A stretch of DNA of 34,607 nucleotides from Chloroflexota bacterium (GTDB lineage: Bacteria > Chloroflexota > Dormibacteria > Dormibacterales > Dormibacteraceae). Of the stretch, positions 9,271 through 18,316 are shown piece after piece; the first letter of the stretch is position 1; each line of letters opens with the position of its first letter. The stretch covers positions 1-34,607 of the forward strand of contig VBEF01000030.1 of the NCBI GenBank assembly GCA_005881275.1, read 5' to 3'. A model generated the notes under the pieces. That model was not told the DNA's origin. It saw only the letters and a list, made by a program, of their open reading frames with translations, and did no database searches. The position numbers and the translations under genes are program-made.

Positions 9271-9639
9271 TCACCTTGCTTCGAGGTGGAGGTCGATCAG
9301 CGGCGCGCCTTCCTGATGGCCGAGAACGATGATCGCGGTCCCTTCTGCCACCCAGATCGTGAGGGTGTTCGACTGGTTGATGAAGTTCTGATTCCCGCCA
9401 AGCTTTCCATGCACGTAACCGGGAAGGGCGTCCGGCGCTTTGTCCTTCTTGCCAACCGATCCCGCGACGGTGAGATTGCTGTCGGTCAGCGGGATGCGGG
9501 CGGAGACACCGATCCCCACGCCGGCGTTGACAACGCTCAGCAGCAAGCCGAGCGTCAGGACCACAAGGACGCTCGCGCATCCACATCCGCAGCCACCCCC
9601 GCGCCGCCACGGTCGCCTCGACCGCCTCTCGTCGCCCAT
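9271..9639 (-). CDS. Membrane-anchored protein of unknown function
   Basis: I do not recognise a family. The protein of about 122 residues has a basic, Gly/Cys-rich N-terminus (RRGGGCGCGCA) and one hydrophobic segment (SVLVVLTLGLLLSVVNAGVG). An exported C-terminal part of about 75 residues has alternating polar and hydrophobic stretches that read like a beta-rich fold. ATG 9639 is preferred because GGGGG lies just upstream; a further ATG at 9675 lacks a visible ribosome site. It ends 6 bases from the convergent sortase stop. An overlapping plus-strand frame in this region is less protein-like, so the minus-strand call is preferred with moderate confidence. Confidence 0.6.
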   Translation of the reverse strand: MGDERRSRRPWRRGGGCGCGCASVLVVLTLGLLLSVVNAGVGIGVSARIPLTDSNLTVAGSVGKKDKAPDALPGYVHGKLGGNQNFINQSNTLTIWVAEGTAIIVLGHQEGAPLIDLHLEAR

Positions 9640-9748
9640 TCCCCCGCGATTCTGATCCACCAGGCGCTGCTCCATTTGGCAGGAGCATGAGCCCGCTCGA
9701 TTGGCTCTGGCTGTTTTTCATCTTCAGTTCCCGACAAGGCACAGGAGG

Positions 9749-10045
9749 CTAGCCGCCGGCGATCGCGCCGATGATCAGGAAAGGCTCTTTGCCGGTCGCG
9801 ACTTCGTCGGGGAGCGGCGCGTCGGGGGACTCGTCCGACAGGTCCTCCTCGCAGGCGAAGAACCTGACCATCGGCCTGCGCTTCTTCGAGACCTGATCCC
9901 GAACCGTGCCGAGCAGGGCCGGGTGACTCGCCTCCAAAGCATCCAGCACCGAGCGCTGGGTGACCTGGCCGCTGACGTCCAGCTGCAGGACGCGACCGAC
10001 ACCCGCAAGGATCTGCAGGTTGGTCGGCAGTACGACCTGGATCAC
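9749..10045 (-). CDS. MoaD/ThiS-like ubiquitin-fold protein ending in Gly-Gly
   Basis: 98 residues. It starts [14 protein letters not shown] and ends [10 protein letters not shown], the C-terminal di-glycine of sulfur-carrier and ubiquitin-like proteins (MoaD, ThiS, Urm1). In that family the terminal Gly is adenylated by an E1-like enzyme and turned into a thiocarboxylate or conjugated. GTG 10045 forms a GTGA overlap with the stop of the upstream beta-propeller gene; longer frames reaching 10168 lie inside that gene. No MoeB, ThiF or molybdopterin-synthesis gene is present, so any activating enzyme must be encoded elsewhere. The overlap suggests a dedicated partnership with the propeller protein, not general cofactor synthesis. 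Confidence 0.85.
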   Translation of the reverse strand: MIQVVLPTNLQILAGVGRVLQLDVSGQVTQRSVLDALEASHPALLGTVRDQVSKKRRPMVRFFACEEDLSDESPDAPLPDEVATGKEPFLIIGAIAGG

Positions 10046-11157
10046 GAGAGCGTCTGCACCTCTACCGAAAGGACACCGGGAAGATCGCGCACGATGGGAG
10101 CCCAGGTGTCGCCGCCATCGGGTGACGCGTAGACCTGCCCGCCGCTGGTGCCGAAGTACACGCCGCACGGGTCGAGCGAGTCGACCGCCATCGCGTCACG
10201 CAGCACGTTGACGTAGCAATCCTTCTGCGGAAGCCCGTTCGTCAGCGGCTCCCAGTCGTCGCCGCCCGTGCGGCTGCGGTAGACGCGCAGCTTGCCGTCG
10301 GGCACGAAGTGGTGCGAGTCACTTGTGATCGGAACGACGTAGACCGTCTCCGGGTCGTTGGCGTTGACATCGATCACGAAGCCGAAGTCGGTCGGCAGGT
10401 TTCCGCTGATCTCGCGCCAGCTCTCGCCTCCGTTGTCGCTTCGCATGACGTCCCAGTGCTTCTGCATGAACAGCACGTCTGGACGCGACGGATGCATTGC
10501 GACGTGGTGGACGCAGTGGCCGACCTCGGCATCCTCGTCGGGAATGGTGTTGGAACGCAGGCCGCGGTTCGCCGGCCGCCACGATTTGCCGGAGTCGTCC
10601 GAGCGGAACACTCCGGCCGCGGAGATTGCGATGACTATGCGGCCCGAACCTCTCGGGTCCAGCAGGACGGTATGCAGGCAGAGGCCGCCCGCTCCCGGAG
10701 CCCACTCCGATGCCGTGGGGTGAGTTCTCAATCCTGGCAGCTCCGCCCAGGTCTTGCCACCATCCCTGGACTCGAATAGTGCAGCGTCTTCGGCGCCCGC
10801 ATAAAGCATGTCGGGATCGTTCAGCGACGGTTCCACGTGCCAGACGCGCTTGAACTCATACGGGTGAGGAGAGCCGTCGTACCACTTGTGCGGCCCGGGC
10901 GTGCCTTCGTACAGGAACTGGTTGCCCGCCGCATCCCATGTCTTGCCCCCGTCGTCGGAGCGCTGCAGCACCTGGCCGAACCAGCCACTCGATTGAGACG
11001 CGTAGAGCCGATCGGGGTCCGCCGGCGAACCTTTCACGTGGTAGATCTCCCAACCGGCGAAGTGCGGACCCTCGACCTTCCAGCGCTTCCGGCTGGCGTC
11101 GGAATTCAATATGAAAGCGCCCTTGCGGGTGCCGACGAGTACCCGAACCTTGCTCAT
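10042..11157 (-). CDS. BNR/Asp-box beta-propeller protein (sialidase/VPS10-like fold)
   Basis: 371 residues with six Asp-box motifs (S-x-D/T-x-G-x-x-W): [55 protein letters not shown] and [11 protein letters not shown]. These mark a beta-propeller like those of BNR-repeat proteins. It begins with [14 protein letters not shown] and has no signal peptide, so it is probably cytoplasmic. Catalytic sialidase residues (the Arg triad) cannot be assigned, so I do not call an enzyme. ATG 11157 has a good site (AGAGGTGATGCC) upstream. The stop overlaps the MoaD-like gene by 4 bases. Family annotations such as WD40/YVTN/BNR-like repeat protein fit best. Confidence 0.87.
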   Translation of the reverse strand: MSKVRVLVGTRKGAFILNSDASRKRWKVEGPHFAGWEIYHVKGSPADPDRLYASQSSGWFGQVLQRSDDGGKTWDAAGNQFLYEGTPGPHKWYDGSPHPYEFKRVWHVEPSLNDPDMLYAGAEDAALFESRDGGKTWAELPGLRTHPTASEWAPGAGGLCLHTVLLDPRGSGRIVIAISAAGVFRSDDSGKSWRPANRGLRSNTIPDEDAEVGHCVHHVAMHPSRPDVLFMQKHWDVMRSDNGGESWREISGNLPTDFGFVIDVNANDPETVYVVPITSDSHHFVPDGKLRVYRSRTGGDDWEPLTNGLPQKDCYVNVLRDAMAVDSLDPCGVYFGTSGGQVYASPDGGDTWAPIVRDLPGVLSVEVQTLS

Positions 11158-11256
11158 GGCATCACCTCTTGCTCAGAAACCCACAGGCGCATGACAACTA
11201 CGACTGCGCCCAACGGTAAAACTAATCGGTACTCCCGGGACATGGACCGACCGGCG

Positions 11257-11703
11257 TCAGCGCGTGGCCGCGAGGTCCCCGCGCAGCCGCTCACCCATCG
11301 CCATCAAGACCCTTATCATCAATTGCTCGTTTGTTTTGATCGCGTCGCGGAACTGGGCGTGGCTCATCACGAACAGGCGGGCACTTGTCAGTGTGGTGAC
11401 CGTGGCTGTAGCAAGTCCCCGATCGATCATGCTGATCTCGCCGAAGAAGTCGCCCGGCTTCAGGACCCGCCTTCGCTTGCCGTCGACCTTGACCTCGGCC
11501 TCACCCTCGAGAAGCACATAGAACGTGTCGCCCGGGCGTCCCTGACGGGTAAGGGTCTTGCCGGCGGGAACGCTGACCTCGTCGCCCTCCTTGGCGATGA
11601 ACTGCAACTCCCGTCTCGAGCAGTGGGCAAACAGGGGGACCCGGCTTAAAGCGTCGAGCTTGGGGTCGGCGGCCATCAGAGTGTCAGCATATTCTGCTTC
11701 CAT
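11257..11703 (-). CDS. Stand-alone cyclic-nucleotide-binding-fold protein
   Basis: About 148 residues containing one cNMP-binding (cupin-like) domain and no DNA-binding helix-turn-helix, unlike CRP/FNR. Recognisable parts are LFAHCSRRELQFIA, the turn RQGRPGDTFYVLLEGEAEV and a phosphate-binding-cassette region GDFFGEISMIDRGLATATV. The cassette Glu is present, but the usual Pro-Arg pair is replaced by Leu-Ala. Ligand binding is therefore uncertain. Its first ATG (11703) overlaps the start codon of the divergent cyclase gene; a second ATG at 11676 is also possible. No Shine-Dalgarno match is clear for either. The pairing with a cyclase gene suggests a cyclic-nucleotide effector or a protein-interaction module. 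Confidence 0.85.
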   Translation of the reverse strand: MEAEYADTLMAADPKLDALSRVPLFAHCSRRELQFIAKEGDEVSVPAGKTLTRQGRPGDTFYVLLEGEAEVKVDGKRRRVLKPGDFFGEISMIDRGLATATVTTLTSARLFVMSHAQFRDAIKTNEQLMIRVLMAMGERLRGDLAATR

Positions 11704-14545
11704 GGTCCGAGCGTGCGCGGTCTGCGGTCTTCCGATTCCCGACGGCGCCCGCTACTGCCCCAACTGTGGCGCCGCCGCGGGACCGCTTGTCGAGACCGAG
11801 GAGCGCAAGATGGTGACGGTCCTCTTCGCGGACCTAGTCGACTCGACTGGGCTGGCCCAGCACCTCGACGCGGAGCGCTCTCGCGAGGTGCTCGGACGGT
11901 TTTTTGACGCCGCATCGGATGAGCTGATCGCACTGCGGGGGCGGCCGGAGAAGTTCATCGGAGACGCCGTGATGGCGGTCTTCGGTCTGCCGCACGTGCA
12001 CGAGGACGACGCTCTGCGCGCGGTCCGGGCCGGCCTAGCGATCCGGGAGAGGGTGCGGCGACTCAGCGACGAGCTTGGGTTCGATCGCCCGCTCCAGGTG
12101 CGAATCGGAATCGAGTCCGGGGAGGCGGCCATCGGCCGCTCCCCGACTGGCCAGCTGCTGGTCACCGGAACGGTGGTCAACGCCGCGGCGCGTTTGCAGG
12201 CGGCGGCGCAGGTCGATCAGATCCTCGTCGGCGCAACGACGCAGCAGCTGACGGCCACGAACGTGGCGTACGGGCGTCGCCGGCGGGTCAGGGCCAAGGG
12301 CTTCGATGTGTCGCTCGATGCGTATCCGGTCCAGGAGATCACGGCGCGGTCGGCTCGCCGGACGATCCCATTTGTCGGTAGGGCAAGCGAGCAGGCGATC
12401 CTGGGCCAGAGCCTTGGCCTCGCGAGCACCACGGGACGCCCTGTCCTGGTCACTGTCGTGGGCGAGGCTGGGATCGGCAAGTCCCGTCTGGCGGAAGAGC
12501 TCGCGGCGGGCGTCAGCGCGGCCGTCATGATCCTGCGCGGGCAATCGCGCTCCCAAACGGACACGGCAACGTTCTCCCCGGCGGCGACGATAATCGGCGA
12601 CGTCGCAGGAATCGGCCCGCGTGACAACCCTGAAACCATCCGTGCTCGGCTGCGCGAGCTGGTTTTCCGCACCACCAGCGAGGCTGCCGCCGCGCGCACG
12701 GAACAGCGACTGGCGATGCTCTTCGGTTTGGGTGAGAGCCCCGACGAAACAGCGTTCGTCCATGAGGTGCAGGCGGGATTCATCTCTGTGATCGACGGCC
12801 TCGCCCGCGACCACGCGGTCGTGCTCCTGTTCGAAGACGCACAGAGCCTGAAGGCGCCCATGCTCGACCTCATCGAGCGCGTCGCCACACGCGGGCAGCG
12901 ACCGCGGCGAGCACTCGTCATCGCCCTCGCCCGTGGAGAGCTGCTCGACCTGCGCCCCGCCTGGGGATCGGGGACCAGCAACTCGGTGCTGATCCGGCTC
13001 GACGCGCTCTCGCGCGACGAGTCTGTGCAGCTCGCCCGGCATGCGGGAGGCGGACGCATCGGCGACGTCGAGGCGTTGGAGATCGCGGAACGCGCGGGGG
13101 GCAACCCTTACTTCATCATCGAGACCACCGGCATGCTGATGCCCTCTGGCATCGGCTCCGACGGCCAGGGCAGCCGCAGCGTGCCGCCCACGGTCCAGGC
13201 GGTGGTCAGCGCGAGGTTGGACGCGCTGCCTCAACGCCTGCGCGAGCTCGCCCGGCGAGCTTCGGTCTTCAAGTACGCCTTCGACCTGACCGAGCTCGGG
13301 GTGGTGGACCACGAAGCGACTGCTGACGAGCTGCAGGCGCTGGAAGAGGCGGAGGTGATCGTGCGTGACCCTCAGCCTGGCGAACCTCTCCATTGGCGAC
13401 TCCGCCACGCGACTTTGAAGGAGGTGATCTACGCCAGCCTGCCCAAACGCGAACGCAAGCGCCTGCACGAGCTCGTCGCTCAGTTCCTGCTCGATGGAGG
13501 CCATCCATCGCTGGCCGCCGACCACCTCGAGCTGGCGGCCCTCGCCGCACTGGATCTCGACCCCAACGACCGAGCGATCGCCGACCGCGCCGTCGACGCG
13601 CTGTTCGTCGCGGGCGACCGCGCGCGGCGGCGCATGGAGAGCCGGTCCGCGATCGACCGCTACGTGAGAGCGCTGGCACTCGCCGGCCCGGAGGCTCAGT
13701 GGCAGGTGCGCGAGGCCAGGATCCTTGCCGGCGTAGGCGAAGCGCACTACTGGCTCGCCGAATATCCGGCCGCGACCCTGGCTCTGAATCGGGCCGTCAC
13801 GCTGGGAGAGACGCATCAGGACGCTTTCGCGCTCGCGCTTGCGCTCCGCTTTCTTGGCGATATCGCCATCAACTTCGAGGCTGACGTGGACAAAGCGGAA
13901 AGACTCCTCAGCCGGTCTCTGCTCGCCGCAGAGCAGCTGGGCGATCCGTGGGCGATCGTGCGGTCGCTCCTCTTCGCCGGCTGGGTGCCATGGACGCGAG
14001 AACGTTACGGAGAAGCCGAGGCGATCTGGCGGCGTGCCCTGGACATCGTTGACCCGAAGGACCACTGGGCGCGCGTTCGCGCCCTCACCGCGCTGTCGAT
14101 CAACCACAGCGAGATGAACGATCTCGACGCGGCTCTGAAGCTGATCGAGCAAGCCTGCGCGCTGGCCGAAGATACCGGCGATCAGTTCAGCGTCGCCAAC
14201 ACTTCAGTCCAGAAGGCTCGCGTGCTGGACGACCTGGGTCGCGCTGAGGAGGCGCTGCCGTGGTTCGACCGCGGGGTGGCGATCTTCTCCGCCCTGGGCG
14301 CTCGCTGGGAGATGGCCGACGCGCGCGCCGCGCGCGGCATCGCGAAACGCAACTTAGGAAGGCTGGACGAAGCTGAGGAAGACCTGCGCTATGCGATCCG
14401 CATCGCCGAAGAGCTCGGCGATCGCCAGCTCCCCGCCTGGACATGGCGCAACCTGGCCAAGGTCGCCGAGCTTCGCGGAGACAAGGCGGCGGCCGAAGAG
14501 CTGCTCCGGCGGTCGCAAGATGCGGAGTCGCGCGGGCCCCACTGA
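11702..14545 (+). CDS. Zinc-ribbon class III adenylate/guanylate cyclase with AAA-type ATPase and TPR region
   Basis: About 947 residues. An N-terminal zinc ribbon (CAVCGLPIPDGARYCPNCG) leads into a class III cyclase domain (about 35-205). It has metal-binding Asp44 (LFADLVDSTG), Asp88 (FIGDAVMAVFG) and the transition-state Asn and Arg in VVNAAARLQ, so catalysis is plausible. The Lys before FIGDA and a Thr in GTVVN, where many relatives have GDTVN, loosely fit an ATP-specific enzyme. Next is an ATPase domain (about 220-500) with Walker A GEAGIGKS and Walker B VVLLFEDAQ, then helical TPR-like repeats to the end. This architecture is common in actinobacteria and Chloroflexota, but its inputs are poorly known. 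There is no clear Shine-Dalgarno; TATTCT at 11691-11696 could serve as a -10 box for a leaderless mRNA. It ends 20 bases from the convergent tad operon. Confidence 0.92.
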   Translation: MVRACAVCGLPIPDGARYCPNCGAAAGPLVETEERKMVTVLFADLVDSTGLAQHLDAERSREVLGRFFDAASDELIALRGRPEKFIGDAVMAVFGLPHVHEDDALRAVRAGLAIRERVRRLSDELGFDRPLQVRIGIESGEAAIGRSPTGQLLVTGTVVNAAARLQAAAQVDQILVGATTQQLTATNVAYGRRRRVRAKGFDVSLDAYPVQEITARSARRTIPFVGRASEQAILGQSLGLASTTGRPVLVTVVGEAGIGKSRLAEELAAGVSAAVMILRGQSRSQTDTATFSPAATIIGDVAGIGPRDNPETIRARLRELVFRTTSEAAAARTEQRLAMLFGLGESPDETAFVHEVQAGFISVIDGLARDHAVVLLFEDAQSLKAPMLDLIERVATRGQRPRRALVIALARGELLDLRPAWGSGTSNSVLIRLDALSRDESVQLARHAGGGRIGDVEALEIAERAGGNPYFIIETTGMLMPSGIGSDGQGSRSVPPTVQAVVSARLDALPQRLRELARRASVFKYAFDLTELGVVDHEATADELQALEEAEVIVRDPQPGEPLHWRLRHATLKEVIYASLPKRERKRLHELVAQFLLDGGHPSLAADHLELAALAALDLDPNDRAIADRAVDALFVAGDRARRRMESRSAIDRYVRALALAGPEAQWQVREARILAGVGEAHYWLAEYPAATLALNRAVTLGETHQDAFALALALRFLGDIAINFEADVDKAERLLSRSLLAAEQLGDPWAIVRSLLFAGWVPWTRERYGEAEAIWRRALDIVDPKDHWARVRALTALSINHSEMNDLDAALKLIEQACALAEDTGDQFSVANTSVQKARVLDDLGRAEEALPWFDRGVAIFSALGARWEMADARAARGIAKRNLGRLDEAEEDLRYAIRIAEELGDRQLPAWTWRNLAKVAELRGDKAAAEELLRRSQDAESRGPH

Positions 14546-14565
14546 AGGCGCTCCACCGTCGCTGT

Positions 14566-15684
14566 TTACCGCATCGAACGCGCTGATTCGTGGAACAGGG
14601 AGATGATCTCCTCCGGCATCTCCAGACCGAGGTTCTCGAGCTGGTCAAGAACGCGGGGCCGAAGGCCGGTGGATGCGAAGCGCCCAATCACCCGGCCCTG
14701 CTCGTCGATGCCGGTCCGGATGAAGCGGAAGACATCCTGCATCGTGATCACGTCTTCCTCCATGCCGGTGACCTCGCTGATCTGGACCACTTTGCGGCCG
14801 CCGTCGCGCATCCGCTCCAGGTGCACGATCACGTTGATGGCGCTGGTGATCTGAGCTCGAATCGCGCGTACAGGCAGGTCATAGCCTGCCATCAGCACCA
14901 GCGTTTCAATCCTCGCGAGCGCGTCGCGCGGCTTGTTCGCGTGAATGCTCGTCATCGATCCATCGTGGCCGGTGTTCATCGCCTGAAGCATGTCGAGCGC
15001 CTCCGGTCCACGGACCTCGCCCACGACGAGCCGATCGGGCCGCATGCGAAGCGACGAAACAACGAGATCGCGGATTGTGATCTCTTTGCCGTCGGGCCCG
15101 GCCGGACGGGACTCGAGCCGCGCGACATGACGCTGGCGAAGCTGCAGCTCGGCCGCGTCCTCGATGGTGACGATTCGTTCGTCATCGGGCAAATAGCCGG
15201 AGAGCACGTTCAGCAGCGTCGTCTTGCCACTGCCTGTCCCCCCGCTGATGACCACGTTTGCGCGCGCGATGACACACGCTTTCAGGAAACCGAAAGCGCT
15301 CTCGCTGCAGCTTCCCAGCCGGATCAGATCCTCCATGTTGAGCGGGCCACGAACGAACTTCCGGATGTTGAGCAGCGGCCCGTCGACCGCCACCGGTGGA
15401 ATCGCGACGTGTACACGAGATCCGTCGGCCAACCGGGCGTCAGCAAGGGGGGTTTCGGCGCTGATGCGCCTACCGACAGCTTCGACTATGTAGCGGATGA
15501 CGGCCATGAGCTCGTCATCGTTGGCGAAGCTGACCGGCGTCAGCACGATCTTTCCGTCGACCTCGACGTAGACATCGCGAACGCCCATGACCATGATCTC
15601 CGTCACCTGGGGATTGGCCATAAGCGGCCCAAGGGGACCGAGGTGCGAGTAATCGTTCGCCGCGGACTGGGGCTGATCGATCAC
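14566..15684 (-). CDS. tadA: Second Tad secretion ATPase (CpaF/TadA family), short form
   Basis: About 372 residues; last gene of the tad operon. The hexameric ATPase family powers Flp/Tad pilus assembly at the inner face of the membrane. Motifs: Walker A SGGTGSGKTTLLN, Asp box IVTIEDAAELQL, Walker B RMRPDRLVVGEVRG and His box SMTSIHANKPRDALARIE. It starts about 90 residues further in than the other copy (20851-22293), so most of the N-terminal helical domain is missing. GTG 15684 gives a GTGA overlap with the tadG-like stop and has GGTGAGG 8 bases upstream; GTG 15711 is a weaker alternative. All catalytic motifs are intact, so it is probably active. Whether it drives assembly, retraction or a separate substrate is unknown. 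Confidence 0.93.
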   Translation of the reverse strand: MIDQPQSAANDYSHLGPLGPLMANPQVTEIMVMGVRDVYVEVDGKIVLTPVSFANDDELMAVIRYIVEAVGRRISAETPLADARLADGSRVHVAIPPVAVDGPLLNIRKFVRGPLNMEDLIRLGSCSESAFGFLKACVIARANVVISGGTGSGKTTLLNVLSGYLPDDERIVTIEDAAELQLRQRHVARLESRPAGPDGKEITIRDLVVSSLRMRPDRLVVGEVRGPEALDMLQAMNTGHDGSMTSIHANKPRDALARIETLVLMAGYDLPVRAIRAQITSAINVIVHLERMRDGGRKVVQISEVTGMEEDVITMQDVFRFIRTGIDEQGRVIGRFASTGLRPRVLDQLENLGLEMPEEIISLFHESARSMR

Positions 15685-17771
15685 TGCGTCAGCCTCACCG
15701 TGGAGGGCCACGCCCGCAGAGATGGGTCGGCCGAGATCGCGAGGTTCTCGCTCCCGAGAACTGTCGCCGTCCAGGCGACAAGGCCGCCGGCGATCGTCGC
15801 GCGCACCCTGCTGGTGCCGTTGAGGGTGACATCGGCTGCAGGGACGTAGAAGATGCCGATGAAACTCGTGAAGTCGTGGCCGTTGAGCTTATTCGCGCAG
15901 GTATTTGGCACTCCGGACTGCTCCGGCCCCGGCTCAAACAGCACGATGCGCTGGTACTGATTGCCGCTGAACACGTAAATGTCACCTCCGCCGTTCATCG
16001 AAACGCAGCCTCCGGATGGGATGTACACGATGACCGCCCCCGGATTGACTGTCGATGCGCTGCACGCGACATTGGCGCCGGTGGCCGGGTTGACGCACTG
16101 ATTCTCATTCGCCAGATCGCCGCGAGGCGGCGTGCCCGCGAGGGGATCAGAGTTCGGCAAGGTGCTGACCAGGGGCGGATTCGCCTGGTCGGGCAGTGTC
16201 GCGGCGCCAGCGGGCCAGCCGGCGGGGAAGGTGCTGCTGTTGATGATCACAGATGAGTTCGTCGTGTTCGGAACGCGGGTCAGGTACGCCATCCCGGAAC
16301 ATGACGCGCCCTGGGCCGCATAGATGTTGAGATATTGAGCGCCCGGAACAGGAGCGGTGGGTGCCACCCTGATGTTGGTGCTGCTTCCGAGCGTCACCGT
16401 CTTGCACATCGAAGGTGTGCTCTCGCGGATGAAGCACGTTGGCGTGGCGACGGCCTGACCGACGCACGTATAGGGTTCCCATCGCACGGCCGTCACCTGG
16501 ACTGACCACGTGCCCGCCGCCAGGTTGTTGGTGTTGCCTACCGCCGTCGCCGCGAATGAGCCGCCGCAGTTGAGGCCGTTGGCGTCCCAGAACTGCGGCA
16601 GCGCGCGGAATGACACCAGCGACCCGCTTGGCACGGTCCCCACGACATCCTGCCTGCTGATGCTCAATCGGGCATCTCCGGCGGCGGCGGCGGCCGAGAG
16701 CTGGAAGGTCTGGCCGCCAACACTGATGACCGTCGCAGTCGGAACCGCGCCAGGCATCGCCGCGACAGATATCTGCTGCACCCTGGATCCGCTCAAGTCA
16801 CCGTTGAGGGTTGTGGTCGTAGCTTGGCCAGGTGCATAGACGTTCGGTTCGTCGGGCGGACGAAGCTCGTTGCTCACCAGACCACCCTGTTGTGTGAATC
16901 CGGCGCTGAAGTCATAGACCCCGGCCTCCAGGAAGTAACACCCCGCCCCGCCGACGAGATGTGGATCGGCGGCGTACGTGCCAGGGCACTCACCATCACA
17001 GCCGGGCGAGTTCCAGTTCGGACGGGCGGGATTCAACGGCGGCATCGCATATCCGGGGTCCGGCATGTTCCACCCGTTGACCTGGGATCCGCTTACGGTC
17101 CAGGGCGCCGGCAAGAACGGCGGGGGCGGCGACGAGCACACGCCAACCACGTTTCCGCTGACCGAACCGCTCGAGCTCCCGCCGCCGGTGATGCTGCCGT
17201 TCGACCACACGTCTCCGATCAGGGTGGCCGTTCCGTTTCCGCCGAAGGCCAAAGAAGCGGTGCACGACTGACTCAGCGTCTGGATGGCAGCGCCGTTGGT
17301 GCCTGGCCGGCGCGCCAGCGCGGTCGCTGTAGCGCCGATTGCCATCGTCGAGCCTGCACCCAGGGTCTGCATCATCGTGACTGTCACCTGATGGGTGGCT
17401 GTGGCGTTGAAGGTAACCCCCGCGATCGAATGAGCTACGGCCGACAGGGTGAGGACTTGATTCGTCCCGTCGGCGAACGAACAGGAAAGCGTCAGCGCCG
17501 ATGATGTGCAGGTGGGGCCCATGTAGAGCCGTTCGTTGGTCGCGTATACGTCCCGGCCCGCCAGCTCAGCATGGCCGACGTCGTTGCTCGTCATATAGTC
17601 GTACGCGGCCGCAAGGGATGCCGCGTCGACGGAGGCCTGCATCTGGCGGCGGTCGAGATATGCACGGCCGCCATCGATCGCAAGTCCCACGAAGCCAAAC
17701 AGAACGACGAGAAGCAGGCCGACGAGGACGATCGCCTGGCCGCGCTGCGCACATGGGCGATCCCCCGCCAT
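15681..17771 (-). CDS. TadG-like Tad pilus-associated surface protein
   Basis: 696 residues. The N-terminus (RGQAIVLVGLLLVVLFGFVGLAIDGGRAYLDRRQM, in two parts of one segment) is the TadG N-terminal signature: a Gln-Ala start, one hydrophobic helix, then DGGR. The remaining roughly 640 residues are exported and rich in Gly, Ser, Thr and Asn, with scattered Cys. A central segment is reminiscent of Asn/Gly-rich beta-helical adhesins, and there is a Pro run in CSSPPPPFLPAP. No von Willebrand A metal site could be recognised, although many TadG proteins have one. It is separated by one base from the TadE-like gene upstream. It probably forms a tip or envelope-anchoring part of the pilus; this is inferred from the family. 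Confidence 0.85.
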   Translation of the reverse strand: MAGDRPCAQRGQAIVLVGLLLVVLFGFVGLAIDGGRAYLDRRQMQASVDAASLAAAYDYMTSNDVGHAELAGRDVYATNERLYMGPTCTSSALTLSCSFADGTNQVLTLSAVAHSIAGVTFNATATHQVTVTMMQTLGAGSTMAIGATATALARRPGTNGAAIQTLSQSCTASLAFGGNGTATLIGDVWSNGSITGGGSSSGSVSGNVVGVCSSPPPPFLPAPWTVSGSQVNGWNMPDPGYAMPPLNPARPNWNSPGCDGECPGTYAADPHLVGGAGCYFLEAGVYDFSAGFTQQGGLVSNELRPPDEPNVYAPGQATTTTLNGDLSGSRVQQISVAAMPGAVPTATVISVGGQTFQLSAAAAAGDARLSISRQDVVGTVPSGSLVSFRALPQFWDANGLNCGGSFAATAVGNTNNLAAGTWSVQVTAVRWEPYTCVGQAVATPTCFIRESTPSMCKTVTLGSSTNIRVAPTAPVPGAQYLNIYAAQGASCSGMAYLTRVPNTTNSSVIINSSTFPAGWPAGAATLPDQANPPLVSTLPNSDPLAGTPPRGDLANENQCVNPATGANVACSASTVNPGAVIVYIPSGGCVSMNGGGDIYVFSGNQYQRIVLFEPGPEQSGVPNTCANKLNGHDFTSFIGIFYVPAADVTLNGTSRVRATIAGGLVAWTATVLGSENLAISADPSLRAWPSTVRLTQ

Positions 17772-17772
17772 C

Positions 17773-18315
17773 TCAGTACTCCGTCTTGTAAGTGGCAGAC
17801 GCGCTGATGACGATGTGGTTGGCTGTCACTTGCTGGATCAGCGGCGTGAACGGCACGAAGTTGTAGCGAATCGTCACCTGCAGCGGAGCGTGATCGTGGG
17901 CCGGGTTGGTCGCGCTGCACGTTCCGTTCGACGTACCCCACATCTGGCCCCCCGGGGCGTTTTCAAGGGTCGGCGCCAGGGCCTCTATCGCGGACGGAGC
18001 GTCAGGCTCTGTGATGAAGATCCATCCCTGGTTGGCGGGCGGTGTGGCCGTCGTGATCGGACCGTTGGGGCATGGGTTCGCCAGCGAGACGTCAACGGCA
18101 TGCTGCTTGACGGCCGTTTCGACATCGCTGTTGGTCGGTAGAAGCGCGGACGCACGGATCGCGCTCCGGGCCCCTTCGTTCACAGCCTGGTTGATCGTGG
18201 CGTAGACGTAAATAACCCTGCCGAAATCCACCACGCCAAAGATCAGGAGCAGGAGAACCGGCGCCACGATCGCGAACTCGACGATCGATTGGGAGAGCTG
18301 TTTGTTGCGGTCCAT
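17773..18315 (-). CDS. tadE: TadE-like pseudopilin
   Basis: About 180 residues. The N-terminus (QLSQSIVEFAIVAPVLLLLIFGVVDFGRVI, read in two parts) has the hydrophobic helix with Glu and the DFGR motif that marks TadE/TadF minor pilins. They are exported, cleaved by the prepilin peptidase and needed for pilus biogenesis. The remaining 140 residues form the exported domain, with Cys in NPCPNGP and NGTCSATN. ATG 18315 lies one base after the upstream stop (TGACATG). The longer frame reaching 18378 lies within the upstream gene and looks non-coding. A gene of the same family sits directly upstream. Confidence 0.9.
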   Translation of the reverse strand: MDRNKQLSQSIVEFAIVAPVLLLLIFGVVDFGRVIYVYATINQAVNEGARSAIRASALLPTNSDVETAVKQHAVDVSLANPCPNGPITTATPPANQGWIFITEPDAPSAIEALAPTLENAPGGQMWGTSNGTCSATNPAHDHAPLQVTIRYNFVPFTPLIQQVTANHIVISASATYKTEY

Positions 18316-18316
18316 G

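Noticed and set aside
9286..9690. Plus-strand 134-codon frame overlapping the membrane-anchored unknown
   Set aside because: The minus-strand product has a clear basic start and transmembrane segment, while this one has no ordered hydrophobic pattern.
12035..14152. 705-codon minus-strand open frame opposite the cyclase gene
   Set aside because: It is a shadow frame of a GC-rich gene; the plus strand has clear cyclase, Walker and TPR motifs and this frame has none.
14590..15849. 419-codon plus-strand frame across the second TadA gene
   Set aside because: The minus-strand ATPase has all four catalytic boxes; the plus-strand product shows no motif.
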